64,000 nt of DNA. Origin: UBA7672 sp965279085. Its GTDB lineage: Bacteria; Pseudomonadota; Alphaproteobacteria; Caulobacterales; Hyphomonadaceae. The first letter of the stretch is position 1; every line of letters begins with the position of its first letter. The position numbers and the translations under genes were made by a program. Positions 9,787 through 18,936 of this stretch are shown here, piece after piece. The notes under the pieces are model-generated. The model was given only the letters and a program-made list of their open reading frames with translations, ran no database searches and had not been told where the DNA came from. The stretch is taken from the NCBI GenBank assembly GCA_965279085.1, contig OZ257149.1, positions 4,278,001-4,342,000 of the forward strand, given 5' to 3'.

Positions 9787-10353
9787 ATGCGGGATCCGGA
9801 CGAGGAATTGGTGCGCCGTGTCGGCGCCGGCGACAAGCGCGCGGCGGCCGAACTCGTGCGCCGTCACCTCCCGAGAATGGTCGGTCTCGCTCGCCGGATG
9901 CTTGGCGACGCTGCCGAGGCCGAGGATGTCGCCCAGGAAGTTTTCCTTCGTGTCTGGAAGCACGCCGGCTCGTGGCGGCCCGGACAGGCAAAGTTTGAAA
10001 CGTGGATGCACAGGGTCGCGATGAACCTCTGCCTCGACAGATTGCGGCGCAGCGGACGCCAGGGCGGCGAGGTTTCTCCGGAGACCCCGGACGTACGCGC
10101 TAGCGCCACGCGTGCGCTCGACGACAGGCAGCGCCGTGAACGCGTGCGCGATGCTTTGCAACAGCTGCCGGAGCGCCAGAGGGCTGCTCTGGTGCTTTGC
10201 TACTATCAGGAAAGGACGAATATCGAGGCCGCGGAAATCCTGGGCGTCAGCGTTGATGCGCTGGAAAGCCTTCTTTCGCGCGCACGCAGGACGTTGAAGT
10301 CGGCGTTGTCGGCCGAGCGGGCTGACCTGCTCAGCGGTCTCGAGACGGGTTGA
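9787..10353 (+). CDS. ECF-family RNA polymerase sigma factor
   Basis: Sigma-70 family, extracytoplasmic-function group. Region 2 (about residues 20-90) contains the characteristic A-E-D-V-A-Q-E-V-F-L-R-V-W. Region 4 (about residues 130-180) has L-P-E-R-Q-R-A-A and a helix-turn-helix around N-I-E-A-A-E-I-L-G-V-S. The 188-residue length fits. Two small genes follow at once: a membrane protein and a periplasmic metal-sensor-like protein. Such a trio suggests the sigma factor is held inactive at the membrane until an envelope signal arrives. No promoter consensus could be assigned. Confidence 0.93.
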   Translation: MRDPDEELVRRVGAGDKRAAAELVRRHLPRMVGLARRMLGDAAEAEDVAQEVFLRVWKHAGSWRPGQAKFETWMHRVAMNLCLDRLRRSGRQGGEVSPETPDVRASATRALDDRQRRERVRDALQQLPERQRAALVLCYYQERTNIEAAEILGVSVDALESLLSRARRTLKSALSAERADLLSGLETG

Positions 10354-10363
10354 GGGATTGGGA

Positions 10364-10816
10364 ATGAACGAAGCACGTTTCATGGAATTGCTGGGCGCCT
10401 ACGGCGCAGAGCTGTCGCGCTGGCCGGACGACGATCGCGGCGATGCGGAGGTGTTCCTTGAAACGGCGCCGCACCGGATCAAGGATATCTGGGAGAGCGA
10501 GCGCGCGTTTGATTATCTGCTGGCTCTGGAGAAGGACAGCCCCGTTTCTATCGCCCTCGAGACGCGTGTCCTGGGAGCGTCGCCCGACAAGCGCAGGCTG
10601 CGCCGGCCGGTTGCAGCGTTTACGGCATGGCGTACTCCCAAATGGGTGACGGGCGGGGCGCTGGCTGCTTCGCTCGCGCTGGGCTTCGCGGTTGGTTATG
10701 CGGGCGAGCCTGCGCCAGTCACGGGCGCCGATGCGGAATACGCGAAGATGCTCACCGTCTCCGGTGCAGGGGCCGGATCGATGTTCTTCACTGCAATGAA
10801 CGACACGGGTAGCTAG
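10364..10816 (+). CDS. Single-span membrane protein, possible anti-sigma factor
   Basis: A 150-residue protein with a soluble N-terminal half containing L-S-R-W-P-D-D, one transmembrane helix (about residues 93-113) and a short periplasmic tail. It starts 10 bases after the sigma factor gene and precedes the periplasmic sensor-like gene. A cytoplasmic domain on one membrane span next to an ECF sigma gene is the classic anti-sigma arrangement, but I see no zinc-binding ZAS motif, so the role is inferred from context. The ATG at 10364 is preferred to an upstream TTG because of the GAGGG sequence before it. Confidence 0.7.
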   Translation: MNEARFMELLGAYGAELSRWPDDDRGDAEVFLETAPHRIKDIWESERAFDYLLALEKDSPVSIALETRVLGASPDKRRLRRPVAAFTAWRTPKWVTGGALAASLALGFAVGYAGEPAPVTGADAEYAKMLTVSGAGAGSMFFTAMNDTGS

Positions 10817-10823
10817 CCCTCTG

Positions 10824-11399
10824 ATGCCATCGAAGATTTCTCTCTTTCTGATCGGTTCGCTCGCGCTCAACGCGGCGCTGCTGGGCATTGTTGGCGGGCG
10901 GCTGCTGAGCCCCGGCGCCAATGCGTCCGAGCAGACTGTGCAGATGCAGCTTGAGCGCTATGGACCGACGTCTGACGTCGTGCAGGCAGCTTGGGCGCAA
11001 CTGCCGGAAGCAGACCGCGCCGAGCTGCGCAAGCAGCTGCGCGAGAGCTGGGTGGCCATGGAAGACGAGCGTGTGCGCCTGCGGGTCGCGGGCGAGGCGG
11101 TCTACAATGCTGCGCTGTCGGAGCCGTTCGACGAGAACAAGCTTCGCGATGCCGTGGTGCTTTTTCAACTACGTGAGAAACACCTGCAGGAAAACGCCGA
11201 GAACATCCTGATCGGCCACCTCGGCAAGATGCCTGCAAAGGCCCGCGCAACGGCGGCCACCGGCCTGCTGACGCCGTTCAACGCCCGGATGCAGCGCGGA
11301 GATCGCGGCACGCCGAAGGATGGCCAACGCGATGGAAAGCCGGACGGCCCAAGGCCGCCGTCAGCAAGCGCGCCGCCGGCGAACTCCCCGAACAACTAG
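10824..11399 (+). CDS. Periplasmic heavy-metal-sensor-like protein
   Basis: A 191-residue protein with an N-terminal signal anchor (about residues 5-27), a long helical central region rich in Arg, Glu and Leu, and a proline-rich disordered tail. The architecture fits the periplasmic Metal_resist/CnrX/CpxP-like four-helix family. Its location 7 bases after the single-span membrane gene suggests it forms the sensory arm of the sigma/anti-sigma module. A clear Cys/His metal site is absent, so metal sensing itself is uncertain. Its stop lies 7 bases from the convergent kinase stop. Confidence 0.7.
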   Translation: MPSKISLFLIGSLALNAALLGIVGGRLLSPGANASEQTVQMQLERYGPTSDVVQAAWAQLPEADRAELRKQLRESWVAMEDERVRLRVAGEAVYNAALSEPFDENKLRDAVVLFQLREKHLQENAENILIGHLGKMPAKARATAATGLLTPFNARMQRGDRGTPKDGQRDGKPDGPRPPSASAPPANSPNN

Positions 11400-11406
11400 A
11401 CAGGAC

Positions 11407-13722
11407 TCAGGCGTTCTCGCTAGCTCGCTCGGGCGATGCGACCGCGATCGGCTTTGCGGTCGGCAGGAAGATCGACACGGTGGTGCCGACGCCCAGCGTG
11501 CTCTCGATCGTCAGATAGCCGCCGTGCATCTCCGCGAAGGACTTGGTGAGTGCGAGACCGAGGCCGGTGCCGCGGATGTTGCGTTCCTTGGCTTCGGGTG
11601 TTGTGACCTGTTCGAACGGCTGTGCGAGGCGGGGCAGGTCTTCCGGAGCAATGCCGATGCCGTTGTCCGTCACACGGATCACAAGCCATTGAGATTCAAG
11701 GAACATTGCGACGCGGATCTCGCCGCCAGGGTCGGTAAACTTGATCGAGTTGGTGATCAGGTTGAACGTCATCTGCTTGATGGCGCGATGATCGCCATTG
11801 ATATCGGGCAGATCATCATCAGGGTCGAAGCTGAGCGCAATCTCGCGATCGGCGCAGCGGCGGCGGGCCAGCTTCACTGCGCCATCGACAGCATCGATCG
11901 GATCGATCATCGCGGGTGACAGGCGCATTTTGCCGGCCTCGACCTTCGACATGTCGAGGATGTCGTTGATCATTTCTTCGAGATGCTTGGCGGCCTGCAC
12001 GATGTCCTGAGTGTATTCCCTGTAGCGGTCGTTGCCGAGCGGCCCGTAGATCTCGTTGGCCATCATCTCGGCGAAGCCGTTGATGTGATTGAGCGGCGTG
12101 CGTAGCTCGTGGCTCATGTTGCTGAGGAACGAGCCCTTCGCCTGGCTGGCGCGCTCGGCGCGGGCTTTGGCCTCGGAATACTTCTCGGCGAGTTCCTGCG
12201 CCTGGCCGCGCGTGCGCTGCAGCTCTTCCACCATGGTGCGCAGCTTCTTCTCGCTCTTCTGGAGGCCGGCTTCCTGACGTTTCATATTGGTGATGTCGAG
12301 ACCGACGGTGATCAGGCCGTCCGTGGCCGTGCGGCGATCGACCAGCCTGATCCAGCTGTCCGACAGTAGGAGCATTTCGCGCGCGTTGGCGTCGTCGCCA
12401 AGCGGCCGCTCGACGCGGACGAACTTCGAGAGCTCGGCCATGACGAGGTCGTAGGAGGCGCCGGCCTGCACGATGCTCTTGTCGAGGTTGAAGACGCGGG
12501 AGAACGCCGCGTTCCAGTGTGTCAGTCGCTTGCGGCTGTCCCACACCGCGAAGGGACCCGGGTGGGCGTCAAGAGCGGTGCGCGCGAGTGCTTCGGCGCG
12601 GCGGGAGCGATGCTGCGCCTGGATCCTGTCTGTGACGTTGAGGAGGGCGCCGGTGAAGACGCCTTCACTGTTGCCGCCTATAAGTTCGAAGAACTTGCCC
12701 GTGGTTCGGCCTGCGCCCTGGAAGGCAACGCTGATCTGGCGCTGGGGAGAGGCGCTTTCCAGCGCGTCCTGCACGCGCCGGCGGTCGTCATCGGCGATCA
12801 TCGACGTGAACTCGTCCAACGTCATGTCGCCGTGGCGAACGGCGCCGACGAGGCTTCCGGCTTCCGGGCCGACGGTGAGCAGTTGAGTTCTCGGCGTCCA
12901 CCGCCACAGGCCGATGACGCCGGTGACTTCGAAGGCAGTCCAGCCGCCCTGTTCAGGGGAAGGAAGGGAGGGAAGCCTGATCTCGGCTTGCGCCTTTTCG
13001 AACTGGACCCGCCGGATAGCGCTGACGAGGCCGAACACCGCGAGCAGCGGCGCGGCAACGAGCAGGCCGTAGATCACCAGGCGATTGAGGTCGCCCCAGC
13101 TGAACAGCGGCGTGGGGCGGAATACGCAGGCTGCGATGCCGGATTTCGCGACCGGCGCGCACGCGACCGCCGAGCGTTCGAAATTCACGGACTCGAAGCG
13201 AGCGTTCATTGGTATGCCGCCGGTGGGGACGAGGTAGAATTTCCTGCTCTCCAGCGGCTGGGGCATCAGCGCCGCGCTGGTGCGCACGCCGGACACCCAT
13301 CGGCCCTGGCTGGTCTGCGCGAACACGCGAACGCCATCATCATCCTCGAGTTGCGCCCAGATGCCTAGCTGCGGCTCTCGTTCCGCGACCGCATCGAAGG
13401 GCACGCCGCGGCGGATGGCTTCCAGCGAAGCGCCGGTGACGAGCAGGCCTTCCATTTTTGCGCGCGCGGCGATCAGCTCGGCCCGGACGTTGCCAGCGAG
13501 GGCTTCCGCCTCGCGCTGCTGCTGGATCAGGATCGTGTTGTCGGCAGACTGGCGTTCTTCAAAGGCCTTCAGGCCCAAGGCGCCGGCAAAGGCCAGCATG
13601 AGGACGGCGAGCATGCCGATGGGAACCGCGCTACGCGGCTTCTCTGGCGCGCCGAGGCGCGCATTCCCTCCCCTGGACGCCCTCGTCCCCAAGCCGATTC
13701 CTTCCGCAATTGACGGACTCAC
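11407..13722 (-). CDS. PleC/DivJ-like PAS sensor histidine kinase
   Basis: A 771-residue membrane kinase. Two transmembrane helices (about residues 34-52 and 213-235) enclose a periplasmic domain. They are followed by PAS-like segments (about residues 255-470), a coiled linker, a phosphoacceptor domain with H538 in M-S-H-E-L-R-T-P-L-N, and an HATPase domain with N, G1 and G2 boxes. The H-box neighbourhood (N-H-I-N-G-F-A-E-M-M, then G-P-L-G) resembles PleC/DivJ kinases that act on DivK/PleD in the Caulobacter cell cycle. A perfect CtrA box lies 29 bases before the GTG start, and a response regulator gene lies upstream in the same orientation. Orthology to PleC itself is not proven. Confidence 0.85.
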   Translation of the reverse strand: MSPSIAEGIGLGTRASRGGNARLGAPEKPRSAVPIGMLAVLMLAFAGALGLKAFEERQSADNTILIQQQREAEALAGNVRAELIAARAKMEGLLVTGASLEAIRRGVPFDAVAEREPQLGIWAQLEDDDGVRVFAQTSQGRWVSGVRTSAALMPQPLESRKFYLVPTGGIPMNARFESVNFERSAVACAPVAKSGIAACVFRPTPLFSWGDLNRLVIYGLLVAAPLLAVFGLVSAIRRVQFEKAQAEIRLPSLPSPEQGGWTAFEVTGVIGLWRWTPRTQLLTVGPEAGSLVGAVRHGDMTLDEFTSMIADDDRRRVQDALESASPQRQISVAFQGAGRTTGKFFELIGGNSEGVFTGALLNVTDRIQAQHRSRRAEALARTALDAHPGPFAVWDSRKRLTHWNAAFSRVFNLDKSIVQAGASYDLVMAELSKFVRVERPLGDDANAREMLLLSDSWIRLVDRRTATDGLITVGLDITNMKRQEAGLQKSEKKLRTMVEELQRTRGQAQELAEKYSEAKARAERASQAKGSFLSNMSHELRTPLNHINGFAEMMANEIYGPLGNDRYREYTQDIVQAAKHLEEMINDILDMSKVEAGKMRLSPAMIDPIDAVDGAVKLARRRCADREIALSFDPDDDLPDINGDHRAIKQMTFNLITNSIKFTDPGGEIRVAMFLESQWLVIRVTDNGIGIAPEDLPRLAQPFEQVTTPEAKERNIRGTGLGLALTKSFAEMHGGYLTIESTLGVGTTVSIFLPTAKPIAVASPERASENA

Positions 13723-13751
13723 CAGTCTTGGAGTCGAAAAGCTGCGAAAGG

Positions 13752-13767
13752 GTTAATGAGGGATTAA
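13752..13767 (-). promoter_or_regulatory. CtrA-binding site upstream of the PleC/DivJ-like kinase
   Basis: On the minus strand the sequence reads TTAATCCCTCATTAAC, an exact match to the CtrA consensus TTAA-N7-TTAAC. It lies between the response regulator and kinase genes, 29 bases upstream of the kinase start codon. CtrA is the master cell-cycle regulator of alphaproteobacteria and binds such boxes to activate or repress. Position and match make direct control likely; the sign of regulation is unknown. Confidence 0.75.
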
Positions 13768-13801
13768 TTGTGGGCCATCCCGATAACCCACATTAGCCGT
13801 C

Positions 13802-14356
13802 TCAGGCCGCGTCTTCCTGAGCCTTGTTGAAGACGGCGCTGGCCAGGACGCCGCTGCCCTTGGGGCCGAAGAGGCTCTCGCGGCGCTCCTTCCCCTTGTA
13901 GTTGTCATCCTTCCTCCTCCTCCTGTCGGGGCCGAAGTAGACGCTGGTGCGTATGAAGGAGCGGGGCGTGTTGATGACGGCGCAGACTTTCCGGTAGAGC
14001 TCGGTGGCCGTGACGGGCTTGGCGCAGAATTCGGTGACGCCCGCGTCACGCGCCTGCTCGACCTTCGATTTCTCGGCGTATGCCGTCAGCATGATGATCG
14101 GGACGAAGTGGTTCGGGCTGTCTTCCGCGGTGCGGATCAGCTTCGTGAACTCGCAGCCATTGATCGGGTCCATCGCGAAGTCGGTGATGATGAGGTCTAC
14201 GGGCGAGTTGCGGATGGTGTTGAACGCATCCGCCGCATTGCTCGCGTCGAAGAATTCCTTGACCTCGAAGCCGCGCAGGATCGTCTTGACGATGTTGGTC
14301 ATGTGGTGGTTGTCGTCGACGACGAGCACCTTCAGCCTTTCCAACATGCGATCCAT
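13802..14356 (-). CDS. CheY-like response regulator with basic C-terminal extension
   Basis: The receiver domain occupies about residues 8-128, with acidic residues D14-D15, phospho-acceptor D59 and the conserved K-P-V lysine. A tail of about 55 residues follows, rich in Arg and Lys (P-D-R-R-R-R-K-D-D), without a recognisable DNA-binding or enzymatic domain. It lies 14 bases downstream of the EAL protein gene and upstream of the PleC/DivJ-like kinase, in the same orientation, so it may relay phosphate within this signalling group. The start could also be the ATG three codons further in. Confidence 0.9.
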   Translation of the reverse strand: MDRMLERLKVLVVDDNHHMTNIVKTILRGFEVKEFFDASNAADAFNTIRNSPVDLIITDFAMDPINGCEFTKLIRTAEDSPNHFVPIIMLTAYAEKSKVEQARDAGVTEFCAKPVTATELYRKVCAVINTPRSFIRTSVYFGPDRRRRKDDNYKGKERRESLFGPKGSGVLASAVFNKAQEDAA

Positions 14357-14370
14357 CTTGCGTTCCCCGG

Positions 14371-15498
14371 CTATGCGGCGCTTCGCAGCGAGCGTGAGCT
14401 GCGCGCGAAGAATGTTTCGTCGATGATCGGCCGGCCGTAGAAATAGCCTTGCGCGTATTTCACGCCGGCTTCGAGCAGCATGTTGCGGTCGGATTCCGTC
14501 TCGATCCGCTCACCGACCGACGTGATGCCGAGTTCGGCGCACATGCGGGCGACGTTGCGCATCAGGGCCAGCCCGCGGATGTTGAGGTCGGAGGTCTGCA
14601 GGAAACTGCCGTCGAATTTCAGGCCGTCCACGTCGAGCGCGCGGAGATAGCCGAATGAGGCGGAGCCGGCGCCGAAATCGTCCAGCGACACGCTGATGCC
14701 GCTGGCGCGCAAGGTGCTGACGGCGCGCGCGGCGGTCTCGATATCGTGAATATGGGCGCTTTCAGTGACTTCGACGATCAACCGGCTACGATGGAAGCTG
14801 TGGCCGGAGATGACGGCGCAAAGCTCGCGTATGACGTCCAGGCGCTGGAGGGACTCGCCCGAGATATTGACCGCGAGGCGATAGCCGGGATCGGGATTTA
14901 GTTCGAGCTGCGCCGCCGCAGCGGCAATCATGATGTAGTCCAGATGCGCGATCTGTCCGCTCTTCTCTGCGGCAGCGATGAGGTCGACCGGGGAGTCTTC
15001 GCCGGAGAAGCGGGCGAGGACTTCATAGTGGCTTACGGCGCCTGAGCGGGTTTCGACGACTGGCTGGCGTGCGGCCATGAGGCGGCCGTTCATGACGGCA
15101 TCACGGAATTGTTCTGCGAGAATCTCGTCGGCGCGGTCGCCGCGCACACGCGCTGAAGACGGCATGCGGGAGACGATGAAGCTGAAGGTGTTTGGCGCGT
15201 CGGCCCGGCGCTGGATGACGACACGGCGTCCACCCTCGATGGAGGCGGCGTCTTCCCACGACAGGCGGCGGCCCGGCCCGAGGGCCCAGAGTTCCTCGCG
15301 CAGGCGGCTGCTTTCCGCTCCGCTGATCAGGTCCACGGCATTGCGGCCAACGAGACGATCGGTGGTTGGATGATGGAGAAGCGTAGGGTCGCCTTCGGCC
15401 TCGACGATGCGGCCGCTGGCGTCGGTCGCGATCAATAGATCCGCGGCCGCGAAAGCAAATTCGCGGAATCGTTCGCTATCAGGTGTTGAGAGCGACAT
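14371..15498 (-). CDS. EAL-domain cyclic-di-GMP phosphodiesterase-like protein
   Basis: An N-terminal PAS-like region (about residues 10-110) is followed by an EAL domain (about residues 125-370). The signature glutamate occurs as Y-E-V-L-A-R, with valine in the middle position, which is tolerated in active members. Other catalytic features are present: V-N-I-S, E-V-T-E-S, D-D-F-G-A-G, L-K-F-D and G-E-R-I-E-T, then Q-G-Y-F-Y-G-R-P. It probably hydrolyses c-di-GMP or senses it. A CtrA-like box lies upstream and the response regulator gene follows, suggesting cell-cycle-linked signalling. An alternative GTG start lies six codons upstream. Confidence 0.88.
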   Translation of the reverse strand: MSLSTPDSERFREFAFAAADLLIATDASGRIVEAEGDPTLLHHPTTDRLVGRNAVDLISGAESSRLREELWALGPGRRLSWEDAASIEGGRRVVIQRRADAPNTFSFIVSRMPSSARVRGDRADEILAEQFRDAVMNGRLMAARQPVVETRSGAVSHYEVLARFSGEDSPVDLIAAAEKSGQIAHLDYIMIAAAAAQLELNPDPGYRLAVNISGESLQRLDVIRELCAVISGHSFHRSRLIVEVTESAHIHDIETAARAVSTLRASGISVSLDDFGAGSASFGYLRALDVDGLKFDGSFLQTSDLNIRGLALMRNVARMCAELGITSVGERIETESDRNMLLEAGVKYAQGYFYGRPIIDETFFARSSRSLRSAA

Positions 15499-15548
15499 CC
15501 CTGTCCGTCCGGTCACATCAACGCAACGTGAACGCTACTGGCGCATGA

Positions 15549-15564
15549 TTAGTCGGCGGTTAAC
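15549..15564 (+). promoter_or_regulatory. CtrA-like half-degenerate box upstream of the EAL gene
   Basis: The sequence TTAGTCGGCGGTTAAC matches TTAA-N7-TTAAC with one mismatch in the first half. It lies in the gap between pepN and the EAL gene, about 35-50 bases before the EAL start. Together with the perfect site 1.8 kb away it suggests that this signalling cluster belongs to the CtrA regulon. Confidence 0.5.
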
Positions 15565-15602
15565 GATACTTTCCCTCGGCTAAATCCCTGAAATTTCAGA
15601 GG

Positions 15603-18236
15603 TCAAGCAGGGTCTGCCAGCGCCCGGCCGATGATATCGAGCGCGTTCTTTGACAGCCCCGCGTCCGACAGCCGGAGGAGTTCCGCACGCGCCTTTTCCC
15701 GGCGGGGGGCGTTGAAGGAGCGCCAGCTTTCGAAGGCCGTGGAAAGGCGCGCCGACAGCGCCGGGTTCAACGGGTCCACCTTGAGGATGAGATCCGTCAG
15801 GAAGCGATAGCCCCAGCCATCCGCGGTGTGGAACGCGACCGGGTTGTTCATCGAGAACGAGGCGGCAAGCGAGCGCACGCGGTTCGGATTGCGCAGATCG
15901 TAGTCCGAGCGTTCCAGCAGGCGGGCAAGGCGTTCGCGCAGGTCGTCGCGCACGGACATGGCCTGGACGCCATACCACTTGTCCATGACGAGCGGCTGGG
16001 ACGACCATTTGGACTCGAAGTCCCTGAGCGCCGTATCGAAGGCGTCGCTTTCAATGTTGGAAAGCGCGGTCAGGGCCGCGAGCGTTTCGGTCATCGTCGT
16101 GGCCTTGCGATAGGCCTGCGTGACGAGACCCTCGTGCCGATCGCCGAGAGAAGACAGGAGCGACAGGGCTGATGCGCGCAGGGAGCGGCGGCCTGTGGCG
16201 CGGGCCGAGGCGTCGAAAGCGACAGGCTCTGCCTTGTCGAGCACCGACAGAAGCAGGTCTTCCAGCGAGCGAGCGACGGCGCGGCGCACATGCTGGCGCA
16301 CGACATGGATCGCGGAAGGGTCCGCATCGCGCATGTCGAGGATCAGTTCGCCGACGGTCGGAAGATAGAGCAGCAGGGCGGCGAAAGCCGCGTCGTTCTG
16401 TGAAGCGCGCGTGACCGAGTGGCGTAAAGACTGAACGAAACCATTGAGGCGTTGCTGGTCCGGCTCGCGGGCGCCGCCGCGCACCGCGTCGAGGATCATC
16501 GCGCGAGCAATTGTCTGCAGGGCTTCCCACTGGGCGAACGCATCGTCGTCGAAGCCCGCTAACGCGGCGCGTTCGACTTCCGTGAGATCGTCGGCGAGGC
16601 GAATGGGCGCCGAGAAACCGCGATTGAGCGAGGCGCGTGGGGGCGAGGCGACATCGGCGAAGTTGAACTGCGACGAGTTCTTGTCGAGCACGACGACGTG
16701 CTCGAATGCGGCCGGCGCGTCGCCGAGCCGGGTTTCCATCTTCGCACCGTTGGCGTCGAACAGGGCCACGCGCATCGGGATACGCAGCGGCTTCTTGTCC
16801 GGCTGTCCGGGCGTGGGCTGGACTGTCTGCGTGAGGGTGAGCCGCCATGAGCGGTTGGCGGCGCTGTAGTCGCCCTTGGCCCGGACGGCAGGCGTGCCGG
16901 CCTGAGCATACCAGACCGCAAAGGCTGTAAGATCCTGATCCGTCGACGGCTGGAAGGAGTTGATGAAATCCTCGATCGTCGCGGCCGTGCCGTCGAACAT
17001 GTCGAAGTAGCGGTTCATGCCGGCGAAGAAGGCTTCATCGCCAACGACGAGGCGCAGCATGCGGATGAGTTCGGCGCCCTTTTCGTAGACGGTCGCCGTG
17101 TAGAGGTTGTCGATGCGGGCGTACTGGTCCGGCCGGACGGAGTGGGCGAGCGGGCCGGCGTCCTCCGGGAATTGCCGCGTGCGCAGGCGGATGACTTCCT
17201 TGATGCGCGCGACGGCGGGCGAGCGCATCGCCTTTGTGAATTCCTGATCGCGATAGACCGTGAGGCCTTCTTTCAAGCACAGCTGGAACCAGTCGCGGCA
17301 GGTGATGCGGTTGCCGGTCCAGTTGTGGAAATACTCGTGGGCGACGATGCTCTCGATCGCCTCGAAGTCGGCGTCTGTCGCCGTCTTGCCGTCGGCCAGA
17401 ACATAGGCCGAGTTGAAGATGTTGAGACCCTTGTTCTCCATCGCTCCGAAGTTGAAGTCGCGCACGGCGACGATCTGGAATACATCCAGATCGTATTCGC
17501 GGCCAAAGACATCCTCGTCCCATGACATGGCGGCCTTGAGCGATCGCATGGCGTATTCGGCGCGCGGAGCGTCACCCTGTTCGACGAAGATCGAAAGCTT
17601 GACGGGCTTGCCCGAGAAGGTCGTGAAATCGTCCTGCAGCACGTCAAAGGCGCCGCCGACCAGCGCGAACAGGTAGGACGGCTTGGGGTGTGGGTCGGTC
17701 CATTCGGCGAAGTGACGGCCATTGCCAAGATCGCCGCTAGCCGACGGGTTTCCGTTCGACAGCAGGTAGGGGCATTTTGTCTTGTCCGCTTCGATGCGCA
17801 CAAAGAAAGGCGCCAGCACATCCGGCCGGTCCGGATAGTAGGTGATGCGGCGGAAGCCCTCGGCCTCGCACTGCGTGCAGAAGCGGTTGCTGGAAATGTA
17901 GAGGCCGGAGAGTTCGGTGTTAGCCTCGGGCGAAATGCCGGTCTCGATCTCCAGCGTGAAGACGTCGCCCGGCTTGAAGATGACGAGGCCTTCGGGCTCG
18001 ATGGCGTAATCCTGATCGGTCAGCGCCTGTCCGTCGATGCTGATGCTTTTCAGCGTGAGCTTCTCGCCGTCGAGACGCAGAGACGCGTCGGCGTCGCCGG
18101 TGCGGCGCATCGACAATTGCGAAACGACGTGGGTATCCGACGCGTCCAGCCGGAACAGCAGGCGCACTTGCTCTATGCGAAATGGAAAAGGGCGATAGTC
18201 CAGCAGCCGGACAGGCGGGGGCGTTTCAGTTCGCAT
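15603..18236 (-). CDS. pepN: Aminopeptidase N
   Basis: M1-family zinc metallopeptidase that removes N-terminal residues during cytosolic peptide turnover. The exopeptidase motif G-A-M-E-N is followed by the zinc site H300-E-Y-F-H304, with the third ligand E323 in L-K-E-G-L-T. These positions nearly coincide with those of E. coli PepN (H297, H301, E320). The 877-residue length equals the family norm, including the C-terminal helical domains. It appears to be a single gene with its own promoter region upstream; no partner gene is evident. Confidence 0.96.
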   Translation of the reverse strand: MRTETPPPVRLLDYRPFPFRIEQVRLLFRLDASDTHVVSQLSMRRTGDADASLRLDGEKLTLKSISIDGQALTDQDYAIEPEGLVIFKPGDVFTLEIETGISPEANTELSGLYISSNRFCTQCEAEGFRRITYYPDRPDVLAPFFVRIEADKTKCPYLLSNGNPSASGDLGNGRHFAEWTDPHPKPSYLFALVGGAFDVLQDDFTTFSGKPVKLSIFVEQGDAPRAEYAMRSLKAAMSWDEDVFGREYDLDVFQIVAVRDFNFGAMENKGLNIFNSAYVLADGKTATDADFEAIESIVAHEYFHNWTGNRITCRDWFQLCLKEGLTVYRDQEFTKAMRSPAVARIKEVIRLRTRQFPEDAGPLAHSVRPDQYARIDNLYTATVYEKGAELIRMLRLVVGDEAFFAGMNRYFDMFDGTAATIEDFINSFQPSTDQDLTAFAVWYAQAGTPAVRAKGDYSAANRSWRLTLTQTVQPTPGQPDKKPLRIPMRVALFDANGAKMETRLGDAPAAFEHVVVLDKNSSQFNFADVASPPRASLNRGFSAPIRLADDLTEVERAALAGFDDDAFAQWEALQTIARAMILDAVRGGAREPDQQRLNGFVQSLRHSVTRASQNDAAFAALLLYLPTVGELILDMRDADPSAIHVVRQHVRRAVARSLEDLLLSVLDKAEPVAFDASARATGRRSLRASALSLLSSLGDRHEGLVTQAYRKATTMTETLAALTALSNIESDAFDTALRDFESKWSSQPLVMDKWYGVQAMSVRDDLRERLARLLERSDYDLRNPNRVRSLAASFSMNNPVAFHTADGWGYRFLTDLILKVDPLNPALSARLSTAFESWRSFNAPRREKARAELLRLSDAGLSKNALDIIGRALADPA

Positions 18237-18366
18237 TGCAGGACGCCTCGGCCAGACACGCCGCCATCAACGCTGCGGCGTTGAAAGGCCTACAGGGTTT
18301 GCCGCCAAGATAAAGGGCGTTGTCCCCTATTTCTGGCCGGAATTGCTGCGTGAAATGAGGGTAAGG

Positions 18367-18936
18367 CTACTCGGCGGCCTGTGACGGAGCCGACAGGTCC
18401 ATCGGGGTGTCATAGATCCGGCGCAGGAGGACAGTCGCCCGTTTGGCGAGGTCCAGCAGTTCGGCCGGCATGTCGTCCGTGTGGTTGTGGCCGAACTGGG
18501 CGAGCGCCTTCGAGATGCGCATCAGGTGGGGCGCGGACTCAATGATGCGGGCCTGGAATTCGATGCGTTGCGGATCGCGGTCGTATTCAGCGCTGGGCAC
18601 GCGCCAGCCGCCCCAGTTCTTGTCGTCGGTCGTGACAACCGGGTAGGTGCCGGGCTCGGGGTGGTTCGGGACTTCGGCGGAGTCTTTCCACCGGTTGCGG
18701 GCGCGGCTGATGCGCCAGTTGTCGAAGTCGCCGACATCGTCATCAATCGGCGCATTGCCCTTGTCCGCGACGAGTTCGCCGGCGGAGAATTCGCGGCCGA
18801 GGCCCACGTCGTAATGGATCTTCAGGGGCTCATCGAGGCCCTTCACCCACTGCGGAAGCACGGCTTCCACGGAGGCCCATGTACCCACGGGCTTCACGAA
18901 GACCTTCTGGTTCTTGTGGAATGCGGCCTTGGCCAT
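18367..18936 (-). CDS. Conserved protein of unknown function
   Basis: A 189-residue soluble protein with no signal peptide or membrane segment. It is rich in Trp, Asp, Arg and Pro and contains N-x-R-W-K-D-S and a G-G-W-R-V-P element in its middle. Codon use and GC at third positions match neighbouring genes, so it is likely real. A start ATG is preceded by a gapped GAGGA sequence. I do not recognise the family. The adjacent genes (pepN and an Hcp-like gene) give no functional clue. Confidence 0.75.
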   Translation of the reverse strand: MAKAAFHKNQKVFVKPVGTWASVEAVLPQWVKGLDEPLKIHYDVGLGREFSAGELVADKGNAPIDDDVGDFDNWRISRARNRWKDSAEVPNHPEPGTYPVVTTDDKNWGGWRVPSAEYDRDPQRIEFQARIIESAPHLMRISKALAQFGHNHTDDMPAELLDLAKRATVLLRRIYDTPMDLSAPSQAAE

